Shown here in pieces: positions 1 through 5,600 of a stretch of DNA of 6,920 nt; position 1 is the first letter of the stretch; each line of letters opens with the position of its first letter. This stretch comes from Caldilineales bacterium (GTDB taxonomy: Bacteria > Chloroflexota > Anaerolineae > JAAEKA01), in assembly GCA_021463315.1 (NCBI GenBank), contig JAJTXO010000202.1, forward strand, positions 1-6,920. The letters are read 5' to 3'. The notes beneath the pieces were generated by a model, which worked only from the letters and a program-made list of their open reading frames with translations, searched no databases and was not told the DNA's origin. The position numbers were made by a program, and so were the translations under genes.

Positions 1-1
1 G

Positions 2-937
2 CCCGGCGAGCCGCCGCCGGACCTCGGCCTGCCCGAGGGGATCGCCTTCGAGCCGCGGCTGAGCAAGGTGTTCGTGACGAGCCGGGACAGCGACGCGCTG
101 ACGGTGATCCAGGATCAGGGGCCGGCGCAGGTGGTGTTTGTCAGCGACCGCGACGGCAACGGCGAGATCTACCGCATGCTGCCCGACGGCCGGCGGCAGA
201 CGCGGCTGACCTTTACCCCCAACGCCGCGGAGAACGCGCCGGCCGGCTCCCCCGATGGACGCTGGATCGCCTACGAACGCGCGGAGAACAACGGCTCCCG
301 CCAGATCTGGCTGATGAGCCGCGACGGCCGTGGCGCGACGATGCTCACCGACGGCCCCTTCGACAACCTGCATCCCACCTGGTCGGCCGACAGCCGTAAG
401 CTGGCGCTGGCGTCGAATCGCGACGGCGACTGGGAGATCTACGTGCTGGATCTGGCCACGCGCGGCCTGACCAGGCTGACAGACAACACCTGGGCCGACG
501 AGCAACCCGACTGGAGCAAGATCACCGGACGCATCGCCTTCGTCTCCACCCGCAACACCCCCAACGGCGAGCTCTTCACGATGGCTGCCAATGGCTCCGA
601 CGTGCGCCCTCTGCTGAGCAACGTCAACGGCGACGCCAGCCCCAGTTGGTCGCCAGGTGGCGAGCGGCTGGCGTTCTGGGGCAGCCGGCCCGCCGGCCAG
701 GCGCTGTACACCGTGCGCAGCGACGGCAGCGATATGCACCTGCTGGCGCCGCAGGCGCTGCGGCCGGAGCGGCCCGCCTGGGGCTCCGGGAGCGATGCCA
801 TCCTCTTCAGCGGCTATCGGCCCGGCAACGGCTACAGCGAGATCCTGCGCATCCAGCCTGATGGCAGCGGGCTGGCGCTGCTGACCCACAACGAGGTGAA
901 CTTCGACTACGCGCCCGGTTGGCTGGCGGGCTGGTGA
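2..937 (+). CDS. TolB/PD40-type beta-propeller protein, C-terminal part (5' end outside window)
   Basis: The frame is open from base 2 to the TGA at 935-937, giving 311 visible residues. A GTG at 68 is not taken as the start because conserved-looking protein continues upstream of it. The first ~35 residues (GIAFEPRLSKVFVTSRDSD, then LTVI) resemble a YVTN/NHL-type propeller repeat. From about base 128 there are six blades spaced 43-46 residues apart, each with the PD40/TolB pattern: a P-x-W-S-x-D/G-x-x-(I/L)-A-(F/Y) strand, then N/S-R-D-G, then (E/Q)-I-(Y/W), then G-x-x-x-x-L-T. Examples are PTWSADSRKLAL, PSWSPGGERLAF and SDRDGNGEIYRM. The last strand (YAPGW) would complete a blade, so the propeller looks whole at its C terminus. 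Such propellers usually bind protein or ligand and are often secreted or surface-associated, but no signal peptide or enzyme domain is visible here, so the role is unknown. Certain as a PD40 propeller, uncertain as to function. Confidence 0.88.
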   Translation, partial: PGEPPPDLGLPEGIAFEPRLSKVFVTSRDSDALTVIQDQGPAQVVFVSDRDGNGEIYRMLPDGRRQTRLTFTPNAAENAPAGSPDGRWIAYERAENNGSRQIWLMSRDGRGATMLTDGPFDNLHPTWSADSRKLALASNRDGDWEIYVLDLATRGLTRLTDNTWADEQPDWSKITGRIAFVSTRNTPNGELFTMAANGSDVRPLLSNVNGDASPSWSPGGERLAFWGSRPAGQALYTVRSDGSDMHLLAPQALRPERPAWGSGSDAILFSGYRPGNGYSEILRIQPDGSGLALLTHNEVNFDYAPGWLAGW

Positions 938-961
938 CACCCAGCCGGAGATAGTGGCCGC

Positions 962-990
962 TTGACGCTCTGTTTGGAACTGCGTACAAT
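962..990 (+). promoter_or_regulatory. Predicted sigma70-type promoter of the DUF433/DUF5615 operon
   Basis: TTGACG at 962-967 and TACAAT at 985-990 are separated by exactly 17 bp, each one base from the housekeeping consensus. The promoter lies 24 bp after the propeller stop codon and about 100 bp before the DUF433 start, so transcription should begin near 996-998. A short imperfect inverted repeat, GAAC (977-980) with GTTC (997-1000), brackets the -10 box and could be an operator half-site pair for autoregulation. That last point is weak. Confidence 0.7.
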
Positions 991-1020
991 CCAGGCGTTC
1001 TGCAACTGCTCAGCCGAAAG

Positions 1021-1046
1021 TGCCCGGGGCTGGAGCAGCCCCGGCA
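1021..1046 (+). promoter_or_regulatory. GC-rich leader hairpin upstream of DUF433 gene
   Basis: CGGGGCT and AGCCCCG pair around a 5-base GGAGC-like loop, and the stem extends outward with TGC/GCA across one bulged C. It lies about 25 bases after the predicted transcription start and 45 bases before the ATG. No T-run follows (TTCTCA), so it is not a convincing intrinsic terminator. It may be a leader structure affecting expression of the operon, or it may be the remains of a terminator for the propeller gene. Confidence 0.5.
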
Positions 1047-1090
1047 TTCTCAGCACGCGGAATCTATGCGCTTGAAATGGAGTGACTTCA

Positions 1091-1321
1091 ATGAACACAG
1101 GTAGCCGAATTGAGATCAATCCTTCCGTCATGTTAGGCAAGCCGGTCATCAGAGGCACACGCATCCCGGTCGAGTTGATCATCAGAAAGCTCAGTGAGGG
1201 AGCCAGCGAGGCTGACCTGCTGGACGCATATCCTCGTTTGGCCCCCGCTGATGTCCGGGCAGCGCTTGGATATGCTGCTGACTCGCTGGCTCACGAAACA
1301 GTCTTCCTACAGCCTGCGTAA
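1091..1321 (+). CDS. DUF433 family protein, probable antitoxin
   Basis: This 76-residue protein matches the DUF433 family. Its hallmark is the N-terminal segment N-P-x-V-x-x-G-K-P-V-I-(R)-G-T-R-I-P-V (residues 10-27), followed by helices (LIIRKLSEGASEADLLDAYPRL) and the typical PADVRAALGYAAD segment near the C terminus. DUF433 proteins are small DNA-binding-like proteins usually encoded just before a DUF5615 PIN-like protein, and such pairs are predicted to be VapBC-like toxin-antitoxin modules. The family role as antitoxin and autoregulator is established only by analogy. The ATG at 1091 is preferred over the in-frame GTG at 1082: GGAG at 1079-1082 sits 8 bases before the ATG, and family proteins begin at about this point. 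The stop TAA overlaps the next gene's ATG by one base (TAATG), which indicates translational coupling. Base composition is visibly less GC-rich than the flanking genes, consistent with transfer. Confidence 0.88.
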   Translation: MNTGSRIEINPSVMLGKPVIRGTRIPVELIIRKLSEGASEADLLDAYPRLAPADVRAALGYAADSLAHETVFLQPA

Positions 1322-1734
1322 TGGACAGGGCGCAACTTCGTTTCCTGGCCGACGAAAGCTGTGATTTCGCTGTGGTTCGCGCCTTGCGAGCTGACGGCTT
1401 TGATGTCTATGCCGTGAGTGAGATCATGCAACGATCTGACGATCGGCTGTTGATCGAGCAGGCCGTGCGGGAAAGCCGAATCCTATTGACCGAAGACAAG
1501 GATTTCGGCTGGTTGGTGTTCGCCAGCTCAGCACAATCGGCCGGTGTGATCTTGATTCGCTTTCCAGGGCAAGGACGTCTTACCCTGGTAGACATGGTGA
1601 GGCGCGTTGTGCGAGAGCAGGCTGAGCAGCTTGACGAGTCCTTCGTCGTTTTGCAGCCAGGCGCTGTTCGCATCACACGTAAACCGGGGGGATTGGCTAC
1701 CGCACCACCAGGACGGGACGATTCAGCCGTTTGA
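1321..1734 (+). CDS. DUF5615 PIN-like protein, probable toxin/RNase partner of DUF433
   Basis: This 137-residue protein fits the DUF5615 (Mut7-C/PIN-like) family. Visible family features are FLADES near the N terminus (acidic D11, E12), the D40-D41-R-L-L segment, RILLTEDKDFG (D59, D61) before the third strand, and the C-terminal FVVLQPGAVRIT strand. PIN-fold proteins are metal-dependent RNases whose clustered acidic residues bind the metal, and D11, D59 and D61 are the likely ligands (inferred). It starts within the DUF433 stop codon and has no Shine-Dalgarno of its own, so translation probably depends on the upstream gene. The family normally ends near VRIR. Here 17 extra residues (about 121-137, rich in P, G and D) run into the 3' end of the convergent stress-protein gene, suggesting that the original stop was lost. 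GC is lower than in the neighbours. Nuclease activity is not provable from sequence. Confidence 0.85.
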   Translation: MDRAQLRFLADESCDFAVVRALRADGFDVYAVSEIMQRSDDRLLIEQAVRESRILLTEDKDFGWLVFASSAQSAGVILIRFPGQGRLTLVDMVRRVVREQAEQLDESFVVLQPGAVRITRKPGGLATAPPGRDDSAV

Positions 1735-2515
1735 TCAGCACGCGCGCGATGTCGGCCAGCAGCACCCGCTGCCAGCCGGCGTCGCGGTGTGCGCCGATGA
1801 CCACCAGATCGTAGCCGTTTGTCTCGCTCTCGGCCAGGATCTCCTCCACCACCACGCCGTGGCGCACCTTGGCCCGCGCGCGGATGCCGGGATGGGCGAG
1901 CAACTCCAGGCCGCTGGCCAGCCACACACCTTCGGGGGAGCGTTCTTCGATCAGCTCCTCGGCGCTGGCCCGCAGATCTTCATCGGGCACGCCTGGCCAG
2001 GCGATGATCTGCGACATCACGTGCAGCACCGTGATCTCGGCCTGGCCCAGCAGCGTGCCGGCCAGTTGAGCCGTGAAGCGGGCGAGCAAGGAGGGAACGA
2101 TCGCGCCGCTGTCGCACAGCAGGATGCGCCGGACCGGCCTGATCTCCCCCTTGGCAATCAGCACGGGACAGGCCGCGTGCTCAACCACATGCAGCCCCGT
2201 GGAGCCCAGCATGAGGGTCTTGAAGGTGTGGTCGCGGCGTTCGCCCAGGATGATCAGCCCATAGCCGCCTTCCCTGGCCTCGGCGACGATCTGTTCGGCC
2301 GGCCGGCCATAGCGAATGCGGGTATGGATGCAGGGGACATCGGTCAGCAAGGACTGCGCGGCCTGCAGCAGCGCTTCAGCCCGCGGCTGGTCTGCTTTGC
2401 GCCGCGCGACGGTGAGCACGACCGGGATCTCCTCGGAACAACGCACGATCTCAGCGCCCAGCCGGAGCGCGTTATCTGATTTCGAGGAACCACCTACGGC
2501 GATCAGGATTTTCAC
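1697..2515 (-). CDS. Tandem-domain universal stress protein (UspA family)
   Basis: This 272-residue protein has two UspA domains, about 1-122 and 127-272. Domain 1 begins MKILIAVGGS, has the YGLIILGERR strand-turn, then GST at 104-106 and the CPVLIAK end strand. That approximates the family ATP-binding motif G-x2-G-x9-G-(S/T), with R replacing the second G. Domain 2 has VRRILLCDSG, the YDLVVIGAHRD turn and RPVLVV at the end, but A-D stands where G-S is expected, so its nucleotide site looks degenerate. Usp proteins are cytoplasmic and bind ATP or AMP; several act as partners or regulators of transporters. The start is GTG, supported by AAGGAG nine bases upstream. It is the last gene of the minus-strand run, 18 bp after a membrane transporter, which suggests it modulates that transporter (inference). 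Its 3' end overlaps the convergent DUF5615 gene by 38 bp. Confidence 0.92.
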   Translation of the reverse strand: MKILIAVGGSSKSDNALRLGAEIVRCSEEIPVVLTVARRKADQPRAEALLQAAQSLLTDVPCIHTRIRYGRPAEQIVAEAREGGYGLIILGERRDHTFKTLMLGSTGLHVVEHAACPVLIAKGEIRPVRRILLCDSGAIVPSLLARFTAQLAGTLLGQAEITVLHVMSQIIAWPGVPDEDLRASAEELIEERSPEGVWLASGLELLAHPGIRARAKVRHGVVVEEILAESETNGYDLVVIGAHRDAGWQRVLLADIARVLIKRLNRPVLVVR

Positions 2516-2524
2516 GAGGCAGCA

Positions 2525-2530
2525 CTCCTT
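2525..2530 (-). promoter_or_regulatory. Ribosome binding site deciding the GTG start of the Usp gene
   Basis: On the minus strand this reads AAGGAG, nine bases before the GTG at 2515. No ATG in frame fits better, and the MKILIAVGGS start matches the usual Usp N terminus. It lies in the 18-bp gap after the transporter stop. Confidence 0.75.
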
Positions 2531-2533
2531 GGT

Positions 2534-3673
2534 TCAGAATGGCAGCAACAAGAGCACGATGGGGGTGACGAAAAGCACGACCATGAACAGAGCCAGATTG
2601 CGGTCATTGGCGGTGATCACAGCCACCAGGCGCAGCGAATAATGCTCGAACCAGCGATAGAAGAGCGCCAGGATGATCAGCGACACGATGGCGATGCTGA
2701 TCATCTCGGTCAGGACCACGGTGAAGGCCGCGGGGTTGTCGAGCAGCACAGCCGCGAAGAGGGTGTCGATGAAGGTGGTGATGTTGGCGCCCATGATGTA
2801 GGGGATGACATTCTCACGGCGGATGAAGCCGCGGTTGCTCAGCGGCACCAAAATGCCCAGGGAAACGCTGACCGACATGGAGATCAGGGTGACAGAGGCG
2901 CCCAGCAGAAACATCACCCAGGGGCGGTAGACCATGCGCGAGACGTGGCCGACCTGGCTGTCTTTGATGGTCATCTCCGGCAGGCAGCGATCGAAGAGAT
3001 TGAAGCTGAGCAAGATGATGCCCATGCCCACTACGAAGAGCCCCCAGCCAGGCAAGAAACTGGCCAGCAGGCTGGCAATCGGATCGAAAATCGCATCGAC
3101 CACGGAGTTCAACGCGGCGCCAGAGCGAAGCTGCACATGGTCGAGCATCCCGGTCTGCAAGATAGCCACGCCGATGGCCAGCCCCGCCAGATAGGTGGTC
3201 CAGGTGACCGTCAATGAGGTCAGCCCCATGCTGAGGCTGGTAGCCCGGTTGCGCCCCCGCAGCACGTAGATGAAGCCGATGAAGAGCACGATGAAACTGG
3301 CGCCCATCCGGCTGCCGGTGATCATCGTGAAGGTCTCCAGTTGAGTGATCACCCCCGCGTCGAAAAAGGTCAAGGCTGCGGCGGCCACCGGCGAGCCGCT
3401 CATCACCACATAGGCAAACAGCCAGCCGAAGCCCAGGCTGTTGACCGGGTTGGTGACACGGAAGGAATCGCGCACCAGCGGCGCCAGCCCGCGCGCGCCA
3501 TCCTTCATCAACGTCAGCGCCAGAATGAACAGAAAGAGGCTGGCCAGAAAGATGGCGATCTTGCCCCAATGGATCTTCTGCCACACTCGTCGCGCCCGCG
3601 CAGCCGGCCGGAGCGGCGGCGACAAGGACCGTTCGTCGTTGCCAACAGATCTTACGTCCGGTGGATCATGCAT
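2534..3673 (-). CDS. Divergent Na/Pi-cotransporter-family membrane protein
   Basis: This 379-residue integral membrane protein has about nine hydrophobic segments (approximately 38-57, 82-104, 118-138, 150-175, 208-226, 252-275, 288-312, 317-339, 360-378). After a basic cytoplasmic-looking N terminus (LRPAARARRVWQKIHWGK), the segment MKDGARGLAPLVRD is typical of Na+/phosphate cotransporters (Na_Pi_cotrans/NptA-like). The two pseudo-repeats of that family are visible: MSGSPVAAAALTFFDAGVI followed by ITGSRMGAS (92-125), and SMSVSVSLGILVPL followed by YIMGANITT (265-300). The family's QSSSA signature is replaced in both (SGSPVA, SMSVS), so the substrate may not be phosphate or may not be coupled to Na+ in the usual way. 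The ATG at 3673 has AAGGAG seven bases upstream. A 48-residue in-frame extension to 3817 runs into the hpt gene, is not membrane-like, and is rejected. It lies 43 bp after hpt and 18 bp before a universal stress protein gene, probably in one transcript. Confidence 0.82.
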   Translation of the reverse strand: MHDPPDVRSVGNDERSLSPPLRPAARARRVWQKIHWGKIAIFLASLFLFILALTLMKDGARGLAPLVRDSFRVTNPVNSLGFGWLFAYVVMSGSPVAAAALTFFDAGVITQLETFTMITGSRMGASFIVLFIGFIYVLRGRNRATSLSMGLTSLTVTWTTYLAGLAIGVAILQTGMLDHVQLRSGAALNSVVDAIFDPIASLLASFLPGWGLFVVGMGIILLSFNLFDRCLPEMTIKDSQVGHVSRMVYRPWVMFLLGASVTLISMSVSVSLGILVPLSNRGFIRRENVIPYIMGANITTFIDTLFAAVLLDNPAAFTVVLTEMISIAIVSLIILALFYRWFEHYSLRLVAVITANDRNLALFMVVLFVTPIVLLLLPF

Positions 3674-3680
3674 CAATGGT

Positions 3681-3686
3681 CTCCTT
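3681..3686 (-). promoter_or_regulatory. Ribosome binding site deciding the transporter start
   Basis: On the minus strand this is AAGGAG, seven bases before the ATG at 3673. It excludes the longer reading that begins inside hpt. Confidence 0.8.
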
Positions 3687-3716
3687 GGGTTGATCGGTGG
3701 AAGGGCGGGATCTCTG

Positions 3717-4286
3717 CTATGGCGCCTGGTCGTCGGCCGCGCCGGGCAACAGCAAATGCGCCGCCAGGGCCCCGACGTAGGGCAGATGTCGATAGCGCTG
3801 GCGATAGTCCAGCCCATAGCCCACCACGTAGCGGTCGGGCAGCTCGAAGCCGACGTAGCGCAGCGGCAACTTGACCAGACGCAGACGCGGCTTGTCGAAC
3901 AGGGTGCAGACGTGCAGGCTGGCCGGCTGTCGTTCGCGCAACATGCGCAGCAGGGTGTGCAAGGTCAGCCCTGTGTCCACCATGTCCTCGACAAACAGCA
4001 CGTGACGACCCTCGATGCTGCTCTCCAGATCTTTCAGCAGCCTGACCTGGCCGGGCCGAGTCTGCGCACCGTAGCTGCTGATGGCCAGAAAGTCCACGGT
4101 GAAGGGGATGGGAATGGCGCGCATCAGATCGGCCATGAAGATCACCACCCCGCGCAGCACGCCCACCAGCATCGGATCCAGCGCGGCGTAGTCCGCGGCG
4201 ATTTCAGCGCCCAACGCGGCCACGCGGTGCTGGATCTGCGCTGCGCTCAGGATGACTTCGGAGATCGGATCGGCGGAATCGGGCAT
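3717..4286 (-). CDS. hpt: Hypoxanthine phosphoribosyltransferase
   Basis: This cytoplasmic purine-salvage enzyme transfers the phosphoribosyl group of PRPP to hypoxanthine (often also guanine) to give IMP or GMP. The 189-residue form has all the expected elements in order: ISEVILSAAQI at the N terminus, VGVLRGVVIF (41-50), the flexible loop SSYGAQTRPGQ (70-80), the PRPP motif VLFVEDMVDTGLT (96-108; acidic E100 and D101, and D104 as likely base), LFDKPRLR (129-136) and FELPDRYVVGYGLDY (147-161), which closes the purine site. Family length is about 175-190, so the ATG at 4286 is preferred. A TTG at 4346 would add 20 residues rich in S, P, G and A, and would start 8 bp after the upstream stop codon; neither start has a clear Shine-Dalgarno. 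It sits between an HAD-like gene and a transporter gene, all on the same strand, so co-transcription is likely. Confidence 0.95.
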   Translation of the reverse strand: MPDSADPISEVILSAAQIQHRVAALGAEIAADYAALDPMLVGVLRGVVIFMADLMRAIPIPFTVDFLAISSYGAQTRPGQVRLLKDLESSIEGRHVLFVEDMVDTGLTLHTLLRMLRERQPASLHVCTLFDKPRLRLVKLPLRYVGFELPDRYVVGYGLDYRQRYRHLPYVGALAAHLLLPGAADDQAP

Positions 4287-4354
4287 GGCGACAAGGGCGC
4301 CGGCCGGGCCTGTCGGAGATGAGGTCCCAGCCGGCTTCTGCGACAAGATGAGGG

Positions 4355-5506
4355 CTACAGATCGGCCAGGCGCGCGGCGATGCTCTCGCCCACCGCCGTG
4401 GTCGGCGTGCGATGTAAGGGCAGATAGCCCTGCCTGGCCTGCTCCGGCGTCGGCAGGGTGGCCTCATCCGGCTTGTCGGACATGGTGAGCAGCAGACAGC
4501 CGCGGCGCTTCAGCCACAGCGCCATCTCCCGCACCTCCTGGGTGATGCAGACCTGCTCAGCCAGCAGCGTTCCCAGCGCGGTCTGCTCCGGCAACCGCCC
4601 AAAGCGCTCGACAGTACACAGATATTCCTGGCGGCGAAAGGCCTTGAAGGGGGTCGGGTCGCCGGCCTGCACCAGCGGATAGACCGCGCGGTGAATCTGC
4701 TGCAGCCCGGCCGGGGCGCGCTGGATCTCGCCGTCGGCCCAGGCGATGAACTGCTCAAAGCTGCGCATCAGGCCAGCCTGAATCTGGCCCACCAGGCTGG
4801 GCAGGTCGATCAAGCCCGCGCTGACGGCCAGGCAGATGTAGGCCAGGTAGTCCTGGTTGTCGGCCGTGAAGGGGTGATAGACCGGCTCCTTCAGCTCGTT
4901 GTGCGCGGCCTGGACGCGGGCCAGGTCGAAGGCGTCGCCCAGCAGGCCGGCCGCGGTGCGGTGCAGCCCCTCGACGCGGGCGTTGTCGATGACCGCGGCG
5001 TTGCGGCCGCGCGCGGCGATGGCGGTCTTGTCCATGTCCACCACCACGGCCGTGTGCTGGTCCAGCCGCGCGCCCGCGGCCTTGGCTGTGGCCAGCCAGT
5101 CGGCCAGCAGCGCCCAGCGGTTGGCCAGGCTCACGTTGTCGCCATCGGCGACCAGGCTGGCCGGCGCGCTCAGCTTCTCGGCGCCGATGAAGCACCAGCC
5201 GGGCCAGCCGCCGGCCTGGGCCAGGTTGCGGAAGGCGTTGCCGTCGGCCATAGCCGTGTCGCCGATGAAGAGCAGCTCGCGCACGGCCGCGCCGGGCAGC
5301 TCCAACGCCCGCGCCCGACGCACAAACCAGACCGAGGCGCGCGCGTAGTCTGGCTCATGCTTGCGGGGAATGCGCGGGCTGGCCAGACCCATGGCCTGCC
5401 AGGCATCCACCAGGCTGGGCACGCGCTGGTCGAACGGCGTCAAATTGCGCAGGATGACCAGGTCGTCGAAGAGATCGTGGAGGGAAGTTGTGCCAAAGGT
5501 TTGCAT
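4355..5506 (-). CDS. HAD-like hydrolase with motifs in permuted order
   Basis: This 383-residue protein reads as a haloacid dehalogenase-like (HAD) phosphatase, but the motifs come in an unusual order. K49 (PRKHEPDYARA) followed by VRELLFIGDTAMADGNAFRNL (G82, D83, D88) looks like HAD motifs III and IV, which normally lie C-terminal. Then VVVDMDKTAIA (D157-x-D159-x-T161) looks like catalytic motif I, where the first Asp would be the nucleophile. A helical stretch of about 170 residues follows, possibly a C1-type cap, and then LLLTMSDKPDEA (T341/S343) looks like motif II. This suggests a circular permutation, or a fusion of a degenerate and an active HAD domain. HAD enzymes mostly hydrolyse phosphate esters; the substrate here is unknown. 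The start is ATG at 5506 without a clear Shine-Dalgarno. It lies downstream of asd, with a repeat hairpin between, and just upstream of hpt. The gene is confident and the permutation is my inference. Confidence 0.8.
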   Translation of the reverse strand: MQTFGTTSLHDLFDDLVILRNLTPFDQRVPSLVDAWQAMGLASPRIPRKHEPDYARASVWFVRRARALELPGAAVRELLFIGDTAMADGNAFRNLAQAGGWPGWCFIGAEKLSAPASLVADGDNVSLANRWALLADWLATAKAAGARLDQHTAVVVDMDKTAIAARGRNAAVIDNARVEGLHRTAAGLLGDAFDLARVQAAHNELKEPVYHPFTADNQDYLAYICLAVSAGLIDLPSLVGQIQAGLMRSFEQFIAWADGEIQRAPAGLQQIHRAVYPLVQAGDPTPFKAFRRQEYLCTVERFGRLPEQTALGTLLAEQVCITQEVREMALWLKRRGCLLLTMSDKPDEATLPTPEQARQGYLPLHRTPTTAVGESIAARLADL

Positions 5507-5518
5507 GGGCAGATCGGA

Positions 5519-5598
5519 AATGATGAACGATGAACGATGAACGATGAATGCAGACCGGCGCCTCCCGGCTCATCATTCACCGTTCATCATTCGTCGTT
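5519..5598. repeat. Inverted repeat built from 7-bp tandem units (AAYGATG type)
   Basis: On the plus strand the units are AATGATG (5519-5525), then AACGATG three times (5526-5546), then a partial AATG (5547-5550). After a GC-rich centre with two CCGG, four further units lie in the opposite orientation at 5571-5598, reading on the minus strand AACGACG, AATGATG, AACGGTG, AATGATG. Pairing 5526-5550 with 5574-5598 gives 25-bp arms with 22 matches and a 23-base loop. It fills the 94-bp gap between asd and the HAD-like gene. A transcript from asd would form a strong hairpin here, but no T-run follows, so a terminator is not established. It could stabilise the asd 3' end or act as an attenuator. Confidence 0.85.
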
Positions 5599-5600
5599 TG

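Noticed and set aside
1021..1050. Intrinsic terminator of the propeller gene
   Set aside because: The stem is good but is followed by TTCTCA rather than a T-run, and it lies downstream of a strong predicted promoter for the next operon.
1607..2479. Long plus-strand open frame (290 codons)
   Set aside because: It is antisense to the universal stress protein gene, which has clear family motifs. The translation is rich in H, Q and G with no domain, typical of a high-GC shadow frame.
3674..3817. N-terminal extension of the transporter by 48 codons
   Set aside because: It overlaps the 3' end of hpt, is rich in C, P and R, and ignores the AAGGAG seven bases before the ATG at 3673.
3441..4322. Long plus-strand open frame across hpt and the transporter 5' end
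   Set aside because: It is antisense to two well-supported genes and has no recognisable motif.
4287..4346. TTG start for hpt giving a 209-residue protein
   Set aside because: Not excluded, but the added residues are low-complexity and unlike the family N terminus. The ATG at 4286 gives the usual family length.
4691..5533. Plus-strand open frame (280 codons)
   Set aside because: It is antisense to the HAD-like gene, with low-complexity G/Q/V/A composition and no domain.
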